Positions 1 to 5,850 of a stretch of DNA of 5,850 nucleotides are shown piece after piece. Each line of letters begins with the position of its first letter. Position 1 is the first letter of the stretch. The notes under the pieces were generated by a model. That model saw only the letters and a list, made by a program, of their open reading frames with translations, was not told the origin of the DNA and did no database searches. A program made the translations under genes and the position numbers. The stretch covers positions 1-5,850 of the forward strand of contig JACPVN010000243.1 in assembly GCA_016191715.1 (NCBI GenBank). The letters are read 5' to 3'. Origin of the DNA: Ignavibacteriota bacterium. Lineage in GTDB: Bacteria; Bacteroidota; Ignavibacteria; UBA10030; SZUA-254.

Positions 1-2739
1 AACCCAGCCGCTGATTGAACCTTCCGTCACAGTATATGTTCCCGGTTTGAGGAACAGGAAGTAATAATTTCCATGAATATCGGTCGTTGTGTTTTGTCCG
101 TTAGAAAGTTGAATGGGCCAATTTGGAATTGTCGGTTCACCCGTATCCCAATATCCGTCTCCATCCAGGTCGTTGAACTTCCTTCCCATGATACCGCCTG
201 TGGAATCAGAACAACAGCACCAATATCGTGGAATATGTCCGCGAACATATCCTGTCAGATTAAATCCCATCGCAACGTTATGGGTGTTATGAACATCTAC
301 CCGTATTGTATTCACTCCTGCTTTGAAGAAAGCCGGATTTGCAGTACACATGTTCACCGGATTCTTGTAAGGTTTAAAAGAGTACGTTCCCGTTGAATTA
401 ATAAAATTCCCATTGAGATACACCGACGCGGTATCATCTGCCCGAAGGTTCAAACACAGCATTGCGTCTTCAGAATCTTCCAAGCAGAAATAATACTCAA
501 ATACATAATGCCCGTTGAGGTCGTCGTCAGCAGTCGGATATGAACTAATCCATTTGCTGTTCGTCTGTGGATTTGCCCATGCATTTCCGGGATAGTAGGG
601 TGGAATGACATACGCAGGTCGTCTTTCTGTCGTGTTGCCATCAGGGTCACTGAAAACATACCACTCGTTATCAAGTTCAGCATTGGAGAAGGTTCCACCT
701 ACATCCTGGTCCCACCCTGTGTTTAAGATGAGCGAATCAGAGCCCGGACAATAGAAGTTCCCGAACAAGACTTCCACGGTTTGACCAAGATTGACTTGAA
801 CAGTCTGAGTATATGCTGTTGTCGGAAGCCAATCTTCATCTAAGAATTCACTCACCGTATAAGTTCCTGCTATTACTTTCACGCAGAGTTGACCATCACT
901 GTTCGTAAATCCGCTCGTCGAAAGAATACCGTTGACGCTTACGGGCCAATCTTCGATTCCGAGTTCACCCGGATCTTTCTCTCCATCCCTGTCTGTGTCA
1001 TTAAATTTAGTAATGCAAAGTATTCCGACTGAATCGCACTGGTTTCCAAAGTTGATATTTTGTACAATTTGATTTGCTGAAACGGTAACATTATGAATAG
1101 TCGGTGTGGAAGTTTGTGTGCATCCGAACCCGGGATTTCCTTCACTCACCTGGTAACTTCCGGTAGCAACATTCGGAAAAAAATAAAATCCGAAATTGTC
1201 TGTGTACACAGTCTTTCCGTTTGAAAGATTGATGGGCCAATTTCCAATACCACTTTCTGTTCCCTGTTGCCAAATGCCGTCTCCGTTATCATCGAACCAT
1301 TTGTAACCGCAAATTGCGCCTGAGTCGTTGCAACATTCCATCTTTTCCAATGTCACTCCGGTGCCTGAGACATACCCCTGAATGTTTAATCCCAATGCTC
1401 GTCCGTGTTGATTATGAACTACGACATCAAGGATGTTGGGGGTTGTACCGGAAACGAAAAGTGACTTATCGTTCGTACTTATGATATGAGTAGGATAACG
1501 GAAATTACATCCGCCGATGCTGGGACTTGTACAACCCGAAGGATTGGCAGGTGTACTTCCGATAGGAAAAGTATTCAAATAAACATCTGCCGCATCATCA
1601 ACTAATAATTCCAGCCATAGGTTCGGATTGCCGGAAGTATCTTCCATGCAGAATTTAAAACGATATGTATAATCACCGTTGTGGTGAACTTCATTAACGG
1701 GATGTGAACTAATCCACTGGCTATTCGATAACGGACCATCCCAGGCGTCATGAGCCGAGCGGACACTCGCGGGACGTGGATTTGTCGGGCTTGGAGGATT
1801 TGAAGGATTGAATTGTGCGGTCGCCGCAGGAGGTTCTCCGATCACTCTCCAGTAATTATCAAAACCGGGAGCCGAATAGACACTGCCCGTGCAGTGGTCG
1901 AAGCCGGTATTCAAAGAAAGAGTGTCTTCGTCGCATGAATCACGAGCAATAACCGAAATACTATCAATGTAATAATACGCGCTGTTGTGTAATGCTGCCA
2001 AACCGCCCTGAGTTTGTTTGGTTGTATGACTGTTTGCACGGAAGTTCCCAATCAGCATGTATTGTTCTCCCGATGAAGATGGTGTATATGTTCCTGAAAC
2101 CTTTTGCCATGAATTGATTGATGTGAGCAAACCGGAATTATGTACAACGTGTTCTGTTTGGAGAATCGGGCTGAAGTTGCCAATGTTAACCTGTGTCGGA
2201 CTAAACCAAGCCCCTAATTCTTGCAAAGCATATTTACACCGATTTCCCAACCGGACATAGAACGAAACATTATACGTATTGCCGGCGACCAATGCAGAGG
2301 ATAATTGCACTTGGAGATATTCTCTATAATCAGTACCCGGGGTCGAACTGCTATCGAAGTATGCAATAATCCCTGCATAACGACTTCCATGATATGAAGG
2401 AGTGTTTCCATAATCTGTTGTGGTTGAAGGACATGGAGTTCCGGCGACTTTCTGATTCCACCAATTATATGGAACTCCCGCCGAACCCCCGTTCACATCT
2501 TCACAGAATGTGTTGATGAGTGAGTCAAACAAGTCGGGTGATGCTAAATTCGGTGAACCCCAACCCGTCGCTTTGTTAACTTGACTCAGGTAATGTGTTG
2601 TAGATATATCTGTTGGGACAGTACCGGATTCAAAACTTGGATTCGGTACCAAGTTTTGAGCATTTGCAGTAGAATCCAGGTTCCAAAACAAGAAAATAAA
2701 AGTTGCCATCAGGCAACAGAACATTATAATACGTTTCAT
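1..2739 (-). CDS. Large modular secreted protein with SdrD B-like repeats (C-terminus off window)
   Basis: One frame stays open from an ATG at 2739 to the window edge (913 codons, no stop). Residues 1-27 form a Sec signal peptide: MKR, a hydrophobic core, then a likely cleavage after ANA. Residues 29-37 read NLVPNPSFE, the usual opening of an N-terminal module (about 29-270) in secreted Bacteroidota proteins. Two related beta-rich modules follow (about 275-460 and 670-845). Both start with LNTG and share a WISS motif, an FxFC/YxFC-x-ED strand and a DDxAxVYLN strand. After them come SdrD B-like modules at about 473-565, 570-660 and 849-end, with acidic Ca-binding-type loops at D483, D581 and D857 (DxDxDG-like). 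The order is therefore module A, B, B, A, B. The role is probably extracellular, in adhesion or surface structure; no catalytic motif is seen. A type IX sorting domain would be expected beyond the left edge but is not visible. AAAGAG (minus strand, about 9 nt upstream) could be the ribosome site. Confidence 0.88.
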   Translation of the reverse strand, partial: MKRIIMFCCLMATFIFLFWNLDSTANAQNLVPNPSFESGTVPTDISTTHYLSQVNKATGWGSPNLASPDLFDSLINTFCEDVNGGSAGVPYNWWNQKVAGTPCPSTTTDYGNTPSYHGSRYAGIIAYFDSSSTPGTDYREYLQVQLSSALVAGNTYNVSFYVRLGNRCKYALQELGAWFSPTQVNIGNFSPILQTEHVVHNSGLLTSINSWQKVSGTYTPSSSGEQYMLIGNFRANSHTTKQTQGGLAALHNSAYYYIDSISVIARDSCDEDTLSLNTGFDHCTGSVYSAPGFDNYWRVIGEPPAATAQFNPSNPPSPTNPRPASVRSAHDAWDGPLSNSQWISSHPVNEVHHNGDYTYRFKFCMEDTSGNPNLWLELLVDDAADVYLNTFPIGSTPANPSGCTSPSIGGCNFRYPTHIISTNDKSLFVSGTTPNILDVVVHNQHGRALGLNIQGYVSGTGVTLEKMECCNDSGAICGYKWFDDNGDGIWQQGTESGIGNWPINLSNGKTVYTDNFGFYFFPNVATGSYQVSEGNPGFGCTQTSTPTIHNVTVSANQIVQNINFGNQCDSVGILCITKFNDTDRDGEKDPGELGIEDWPVSVNGILSTSGFTNSDGQLCVKVIAGTYTVSEFLDEDWLPTTAYTQTVQVNLGQTVEVLFGNFYCPGSDSLILNTGWDQDVGGTFSNAELDNEWYVFSDPDGNTTERRPAYVIPPYYPGNAWANPQTNSKWISSYPTADDDLNGHYVFEYYFCLEDSEDAMLCLNLRADDTASVYLNGNFINSTGTYSFKPYKNPVNMCTANPAFFKAGVNTIRVDVHNTHNVAMGFNLTGYVRGHIPRYWCCCSDSTGGIMGRKFNDLDGDGYWDTGEPTIPNWPIQLSNGQNTTTDIHGNYYFLFLKPGTYTVTEGSISGWV
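2630..2659 (-). other. 11-bp perfect inverted repeat inside the 5' coding region
   Basis: TCAAAACTTGG (2630-2640) and CCAAGTTTTGA (2649-2659) are perfectly complementary around an 8-nt loop. They fall on codons 27-37 of the large secreted protein, just after the signal-peptide codons. A competing pair, GTACCG (2621-2626) with CGGTAC (2644-2649), overlaps the loop and the inner arm, so the mRNA could adopt one hairpin or the other. The pairing is directly visible; any regulatory role is inference. Codon constraint from the conserved QNLVPNPSFE segment might produce it by chance. Confidence 0.5.
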
Positions 2740-2824
2740 GATTTATCTCTTTAATGTTGAATGAATAAATGAATTATAAAAGTAAAGATGGATTTTATGT
2801 TTCAGTAATAATTTACTGCACGGA

Positions 2825-2850
2825 CAAAGTACTTCGATTTAAAATTACAA
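2825..2850 (-). promoter_or_regulatory. Candidate promoter for the large secreted-protein gene
   Basis: On the minus strand TTG (2848-2850) precedes TACTTTG (2825-2831) by 16 nt. This resembles the Bacteroidota -33 TTG / -7 TAnnTTTG pattern, but the -7 element is one base short. It would give a leader of roughly 80 nt. An alternative is a TATAAT (minus strand, 2773-2778), 33 nt upstream of the ATG, which has no convincing -35 partner. The palindromic ATCATG sites lie immediately upstream. The assignment is tentative. Confidence 0.3.
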
Positions 2851-2852
2851 TC

Positions 2853-2904
2853 AATCATGAATCCCATGATTTTTGGGTTGGAAATTCATGATTTTTGCAT
2901 CATA
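2853..2904. promoter_or_regulatory. Cluster of ATCATG/CATGAT half-sites, possible operator
   Basis: AATCATG (2853-2859) and CATGATT (2865-2871) form a perfect 7-bp inverted repeat around 5 bases. The 11-mer CATGATTTTTG occurs at 2865-2875 and again at 2887-2897, exactly 22 bp apart, which is about two helical turns. ATGAT/ATCAT pair once more at 2888-2892 and 2899-2903. The cluster sits directly upstream of the tentative promoter for the large secreted protein. The pattern fits cooperative dimer binding by a regulator, but I do not recognise the site. Confidence 0.4.
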
Positions 2905-2907
2905 AAA

Positions 2908-2924
2908 TTACCGTATGTTACCGT
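2908..2924. repeat. TTACCGT direct repeat at 10-bp spacing
   Basis: TTACCGT occurs at 2908-2914 and 2918-2924, separated by one helical turn. It lies in the gap between the 92-residue gene and the large secreted-protein gene, next to the ATCATG cluster. It could be a second binding site on the same DNA face, or chance in AT-rich DNA. Confidence 0.3.
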
Positions 2925-3002
2925 TATATAGGGGGAAAGAAACACACGGTGTAATAAGGAATGTTTTGCTTCATTTCGGTTGTTGCAGGTTTTTCTCTTT
3001 CC

Positions 3003-3281
3003 TCAGTTCACAACCACTTTCTTCGTTATCCGATACTCATGCTCAGCCCATTGTGCTTGAATACGAAATGTGTATTCTCCTTCGCTCAAACCGAACCGGC
3101 TAAACTCGACAATTTGTTTTCCTGCTCTCATCGGTTTTTTGTCACAAACGGTTTGGTGCTGATTACCGTTTTCATCAAAACATTCGATTGTTACTTCAGC
3201 ATCTTCCGGGAGTTCAATCTCAAATCCAGAGGGTTTCATCGGGTTCGGGTATATAAGTCGGACTTTCATTTCTTTCTTCAT
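3003..3281 (-). CDS. Free-standing FlgD-Ig / T9SS C-terminal-domain-like small protein
   Basis: This 92-residue protein consists almost entirely of one beta-sandwich domain. YPNP lies at residues 11-14, then a GFEIELP strand, VTIECFDENG, a central AGKQIVEF turn, LSEGEYTFRI, and a final TKKVVVN strand. This order (YPNP, strand, 'yDxnG', 'aGxh', 'L..G.Y.fri', 'tkK.vv') is that of FlgD Ig-like and type A T9SS sorting domains, which are normally the C-terminal tail of secreted proteins of hundreds of residues. Here there is no signal peptide and no passenger. A TGA lies in frame three codons upstream of the ATG at 3281, so the frame cannot extend further. Met5 (3269), preceded by AAGAAAG, may be the true start. 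It is encoded on the same strand as the large secreted protein, 263 bp upstream of it. The protein could be a true small intracellular protein or a detached domain; the function is unknown. Confidence 0.72.
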   Translation of the reverse strand: MKKEMKVRLIYPNPMKPSGFEIELPEDAEVTIECFDENGNQHQTVCDKKPMRAGKQIVEFSRFGLSEGEYTFRIQAQWAEHEYRITKKVVVN

Positions 3282-3390
3282 CGAAATTCATGCTGGTTGC
3301 CGTGAAGATAGAGACATTCCTGATAACGGGGTATAGTAAAGTTTATGATTTTAGTATGGAATATTTATGATACGCGCTAGGTAATAGGTC

Positions 3391-3480
3391 GTATGCGGAG
3401 GGGCGGTGTGCTTAGGTGGAGGGTGAATCTGTGAATAGGAAATGTTGTGTTAGAGTTATGGAGTGTATAGTGTGAAGTTG
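3391..3480 (-). terminator. Possible Rho-utilisation (rut) region
   Basis: By hand count the plus strand has 38 G and 4 C in these 90 bases, and 3430-3480 contains no C at all. RNA made from the minus strand would be about 42% C and 4% G, with 51 nt lacking G. A long unstructured C-over-G bubble is the known signature of Rho loading. It lies downstream of the former two-component operon and ahead of the next minus-strand gene, where termination would be expected. The composition is seen directly; Rho dependence is inference. Confidence 0.35.
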
Positions 3481-3488
3481 CAAGCGGT

Positions 3489-3568
3489 AAGTTTCACAAC
3501 AACAAATCCTGGTTCAGTGCAGGAAATCCGCTCTCTACGAACAAATCGCCTCTCACCGATGACAAATC
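3489..3568. repeat. Degenerate tandem array of about 20-bp period
   Basis: AAATC recurs at 3504-3508, 3524-3528, 3543-3547 and 3564-3568, spaced 20, 19 and 21 bp; three of the four copies are extended to ACAAATC. The last two units are the most alike (GCTCTCTACGAACAAATC against GCCTCTCACC...ACAAATC). It looks like an eroded intergenic repeat beside the 3' end of the broken regulator. It lacks the conserved long repeats and unique spacers of a CRISPR array. Confidence 0.3.
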
Positions 3569-3611
3569 ACAACGACCTCCAATTGTCAATAATTCAATCG
3601 TACATCGTCTA

Positions 3612-4274
3612 TTACAATTCGGTGATCCCTTCCCGTATAGCAAATTTTGTCAACTCAGCGACGCTGTGGAGATTTAACTTTTCCATGATATGTTAACGAT
3701 GGGTTTCAAATGTTGAAATTGCAATGTTCATTTTCTCCGTCGCTTCTTTTGCCGAATATCCTTCGACAAGCCGTTGAAGAACTTCCCGTTCTTTCGGAGT
3801 TAAGGAGTGAGAATTTGTCGCTTGGTGTTCGTCGAGTGTATGAACATAATCATCTACAACAATGTCGGTAATTTCCGCGCTGATGCATTTTTTGTTTTTC
3901 AAAACAATATTGATTGCATGAGCAAGTTCTGTAGACTCGGCATCTTTCAGCAGATAGGCAGATGCGCCTGCCCTGAGCATATCGGCAATGATCGTTCGTT
4001 CCGTGTGCATCGAAAGCCCAATCACTTTCACCGATGGAAACTCCTGAATAATATACCGGGTCGCTTCGACTCCGTTCAGTCCGGGCATCCCAATATCCAT
4101 GATAACAATATCAGGTTTATGTTCCCGGACGAGTTCGATTGTTGTTCTTCCGTCGGGTACATGTGCAACAACGTCAAACTTCAATTCGTCATGGAGAATC
4201 TTTTCTCATCCTTCGCGAAGGATGGTGTGGTCGTCCGCTATAATTATTCGTGTCGTTGTAGTTTGTTGGTTCAT
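3612..4274 (-). pseudogene. NarL/FixJ-family response regulator, broken by two in-frame stops
   Basis: The frame starts at an ATG at 4274 (MNQQTTTTRIIIADDHTILREG) and ends at a TAA at 3612-3614, about 220 codons, which is normal family length. The receiver domain has acidic D14/D15, phospho-acceptor D60 in IVIMDIGMPGLNG, S88 in IGLSMH and K110 in YLLKD. A LuxR-type helix-turn-helix follows (LTPKEREVLQRLVEG through ISTFETHR, then HIMEKLNLHSVAELTKFAI). Two stops interrupt it. TGA at codon 23 (4206-4208) sits where the family usually has Leu. TAA at codon 194 (3693-3695) sits between ETHR and HIMEKL, cutting off the end of the DNA-binding domain. A restart after the first stop (e.g. TTG at 4184) would lack the DD pair. 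No indel is needed to read the full frame, which suggests recent inactivation. The partner kinase stub lies 11 bp upstream. Confidence 0.88.
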
Positions 4275-4285
4275 TGCTTAACTGG

Positions 4286-4515
4286 TTAGAGAGTTGATTG
4301 AATACCGGGTGATTGTTCGTTCTGATGAGACTTCTTTGATGCATTAATAGGCACTTGAATATGAATTTTTGTCCCTCTTCCTTGCCCTGTGGAAATCTCC
4401 AACAAGCCTCCGATGTGAAGTAATTGTTTGCGCACATTGCCGAGACCGAAACCGGCATCGGCTCGTTGGCGATGCGATACAAATTATCGAAAACAACAAA
4501 TGATAAAAAGCACAC
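4286..4515 (-). pseudogene. Remnant of a HisKA_3-type sensor histidine kinase (ATPase domain pieces)
   Basis: One minus-strand frame, ending at a TAA at 4286-4288, reads ADAGFGLGNVRKQLLHIGG, then LLEISTGQGRGTKIHIQVPI. This is the G2 box and C-terminal strands of a HATPase_c domain, typical of kinases that pair with NarL-type regulators. Just upstream, in a different frame (4462-4482 and before), is FDNLYRIANE, matching the N box. The 45-55 residues that normally separate N box and G2 box, including the G1 DxGxGF loop, are missing, and the frame changes at about 4450-4465. The dimerisation/His region and sensor are absent; the sequence becomes a palindromic repeat element by 4522. The stub ends 11 bp before the regulator pseudogene, as in an intact kinase-regulator operon. 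It cannot make a working kinase. The upstream limit is approximate. Confidence 0.72.
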
Positions 4516-4521
4516 CGTTCC

Positions 4522-4588
4522 GTCGCCCTGAACTTGTTTCAGGGTCTAACTCAGGTTTGGTTAGATGCCGAAATACATTCGGCATGAC
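4522..4588. repeat. Symmetric pair of 29-nt hairpin units (REP/BIME-like element)
   Basis: The left unit (4522-4550) contains the perfect hairpin CCCTGAA / TTCAGGG (4526-4532, 4538-4544) with a 5-nt loop. The right unit (4560-4588) contains ATGCCGAA / TTCGGCAT (4565-4572, 4578-4585), also with a 5-nt loop. Read inverted, the right unit aligns without gaps to the left one at 19 of 29 positions, sharing outer GTC ends and inner TCTAAC / GTTAGA arms, with 9 bp between them. Such paired palindromes are typical of dispersed REP/BIME-type elements mobilised in trans. It lies between the truncated kinase and kdtA, and could also act as a hairpin terminator or mRNA stabiliser. Copy number in the genome cannot be judged here. 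Confidence 0.7.
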
Positions 4589-4615
4589 CATTTAAGTTTT
4601 TCTGTAAAACCGTAT

Positions 4616-5850
4616 ATGAATTTCTGGAGTTTATTTTACAATGTTTTGATAGTTCCAATCGGTTGGCTGGCGTTTCATCTTCTTTCCTTATTTGATAAAA
4701 AAGTCAAGAGAGGAATTGATGGACGAAGAAATTTATTTGAGAACTTACAACGGGATGTGCAACGACTCAAGCCAAACGCAAAACGAATTTGGTTTCATTG
4801 TTCTTCGATGGGAGAATTTGAACAGGCAAAACCAATCATCGCAGAACTAAAAAAACGTCACCCGGCAGTTGAAATTGTCGTTTCGTTCTTCTCTCCATCC
4901 GGTTACGACCATTCCAAAACGTACAAACTTGCAGATGTGATTTGCTATCTGCCGTTTGATTCCAAACAAAATGCTGAACTATTTCTTTCTATCATCCAAC
5001 CGACTGCGGCAGTGATGGTTCGTTACGATGTGTGGCCCAATCATTTATGGAAATTGAAGCAGAAGAATATTCCTATCTTTATTGCCAACGCTACATTTAG
5101 AAAAAGTTGGCTGAGAAATCTTCCGTTCATCCATAATTTCTTTTATCAGGTGTATAATTCGATTGACCACATCTTAACCGTTTCGGAACAGGACAAGAAG
5201 GGCTTTCAGGAATTTCAACTCAGGCATCCGCAGATTGAAGCAATCGGTGACACACGATTTGACCAAGTGTGGCGACGCAGCGCTGAGTCACGTAATCGTC
5301 ACGTTCTTCCAAATCATATCATTGACGGAAAGAAAGTATTTGTTATCGGAAGCAGTTGGTTAGAAGATGAAGTAGTGTTATTTCCTGCTTTGATTGAATG
5401 TAGCAAGAGCAACAAAAATCTTTTAACGATTCTTGTCCCGCACGAGCCGGATGAAGAGGCACTGGAGAGAATTGAGTTTATGCTGAACGGAATGATAAGT
5501 AACATTCGGCTTTCATCGTTGGCAGATTACAACAACGAACGGGTGATTGTTGTTGATAGCGTCGGCGTATTGATGGCGCTCTATCAATATGCGCACATTG
5601 CGTATGTCGGTGGAAGTTTCCGTCAGGGAATTCACAATGTGCTTGAGCCGGCGGTGTACGGCGTGCCGTTGCCCTTCGGTCCGAAGCATGAAAATTCTCA
5701 GGAAGCGGTTCAACTGGTGAAGCAGGAAGCGGCGTTTGTTGTTAGCACTTCAGAGGAAGCGCATCAAATGTTAAGTAAATGTTTGCATGATGAAGTGTTC
5801 AGACAAAAAGCAGGAATGATGGCGAGAGAGTTTGTAGAAAAGAATGTTGG
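4616..5850 (+). CDS. waaA: 3-deoxy-D-manno-octulosonic acid (Kdo) transferase, 3' end off window
   Basis: KdtA/WaaA moves Kdo from CMP-Kdo to lipid A precursor at the inner face of the inner membrane (GT30 family, GT-B fold). The frame is open from an ATG at 4616 to the edge (411 codons plus 2 bases); the family is about 420-430 residues, so only a short tail is missing. Residues 1-28 form the hydrophobic N-terminal anchor. RIWFHCSSMGEFEQAKPII (from residue 57) carries the family's conserved Glu in SMGE (E67). Then come FFSPSGYD, YLPFDS, RYDVWPNHLW, IFIANATFRKSW, a GDTRFDQV acceptor-sugar region, IGSSWLEDE, PHEPDEE and VGGSFRQGIHNVLEPAVYG (about 331-349) with PFGPKHEN, the CMP-Kdo side. The WPN motif has Asp before it (RYDVWPN) where many homologues have Glu. 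No strong Shine-Dalgarno is seen, as is common in Bacteroidota. The start lies 27 bp past the palindromic pair, so its promoter must overlap or precede that element. The gene is divergent from the dead two-component operon. Confidence 0.93.
   Translation, partial: MNFWSLFYNVLIVPIGWLAFHLLSLFDKKVKRGIDGRRNLFENLQRDVQRLKPNAKRIWFHCSSMGEFEQAKPIIAELKKRHPAVEIVVSFFSPSGYDHSKTYKLADVICYLPFDSKQNAELFLSIIQPTAAVMVRYDVWPNHLWKLKQKNIPIFIANATFRKSWLRNLPFIHNFFYQVYNSIDHILTVSEQDKKGFQEFQLRHPQIEAIGDTRFDQVWRRSAESRNRHVLPNHIIDGKKVFVIGSSWLEDEVVLFPALIECSKSNKNLLTILVPHEPDEEALERIEFMLNGMISNIRLSSLADYNNERVIVVDSVGVLMALYQYAHIAYVGGSFRQGIHNVLEPAVYGVPLPFGPKHENSQEAVQLVKQEAAFVVSTSEEAHQMLSKCLHDEVFRQKAGMMAREFVEKNV

Larger units (their letters stand above)
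3282..3611. other. Non-coding interval between the small gene and the decayed regulator
   Basis: No frame here shows family features or continues either neighbour. It is the region downstream of the decayed regulator and upstream of the 92-residue gene, both on the minus strand. It holds a strongly G/C-skewed stretch (3391-3480) and a weak array of about 20-bp period (3489-3568), listed separately. I see no convincing promoter for the 92-residue gene and no intrinsic hairpin-plus-T terminator. Confidence 0.6.

Noticed and set aside
73..396. Short open frames on either strand inside 1-2739
   Set aside because: They overlap the long continuous secreted-protein frame, whose repeated modules and signal peptide are clearly real.
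2961..3305. A 114-codon plus-strand open frame
   Set aside because: It is antisense to the 92-residue FlgD-like gene, and its Phe/Ser-rich translation looks like the reverse of a Lys/Glu-rich gene.
3489..3568. A CRISPR array
   Set aside because: The repeated core is only 5-7 bases, the period is about 20 bp, units are poorly conserved, and there are no cas genes.
3612..4274. Stop-codon recoding (TGA or TAA read as an amino acid)
   Set aside because: Two different stop codons are involved, and kdtA and the secreted protein read cleanly in the standard code with no internal stops; there is no selenocysteine context.
3807..4289. A 160-codon plus-strand open frame
   Set aside because: It lies antisense to the response regulator frame, which carries all receiver and HTH motifs; the plus-strand translation shows no family features.
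4189..4515. An intact 108-residue gene overlapping the kinase stub
   Set aside because: Only its first part (LYRIANE) resembles a family; the rest is the out-of-frame reading of the kinase C-terminus and the regulator start.
5314..5713. Minus-strand open frames inside kdtA
   Set aside because: They are shadows of the kdtA frame, which has every conserved GT30 motif at the expected spacing.

Overview
The window looks like chromosomal DNA of a Gram-negative member of the Bacteroidota/Ignavibacteriota (FCB) group. Three things point there: a large secreted protein that opens with the 'NLVPNPSFE' module and carries SdrD B-like repeats, a FlgD/type IX-sorting-like beta domain, and a KdtA (WaaA) that makes Kdo-lipid A. 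G+C is moderate to low. Placement below phylum level is inference.

Layout. 1-2739 (minus) is the N-terminal 913 codons of a modular secreted protein whose C-terminus lies off the left edge. A signal peptide and a 'VPNPSFE' module are followed by two copies of a beta-rich 'LNTG...WISS' module and three SdrD B-like Ca-binding modules. 2740-3002 is its AT-rich control region, with a cluster of ATCATG half-sites, a 10-bp-spaced TTACCGT repeat and a tentative promoter. 3003-3281 (minus) encodes a 92-residue protein that is essentially a free-standing FlgD-Ig/T9SS-CTD-like domain with no signal peptide. 3282-3611 is non-coding; it holds a C-rich, G-poor stretch (minus-strand sense) resembling a Rho loading site and a degenerate array of about 20-bp period.

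3612-4515 (minus) is a dead two-component operon. A NarL/FixJ response regulator keeps nearly every family motif but has two different in-frame stops (TGA at codon 23, TAA at codon 194). It is preceded by a stub of its HisKA_3-type sensor kinase, in which the N box runs almost directly, in another frame, into the G2 box. The kinase stub ends close to a 67-bp symmetric element (4522-4588) made of two inverted 29-nt hairpin units, a REP/BIME-like palindromic pair.

4616-5850 (plus) is kdtA/waaA, nearly complete and cut by the right edge. It is divergent from the decayed operon and begins only 27 bp after the palindromic element. I see no complete novel system. The most informative features are the decayed two-component pair beside a repeat, the orphan sorting-like domain, and the structured 5' end of the large secreted-protein gene.
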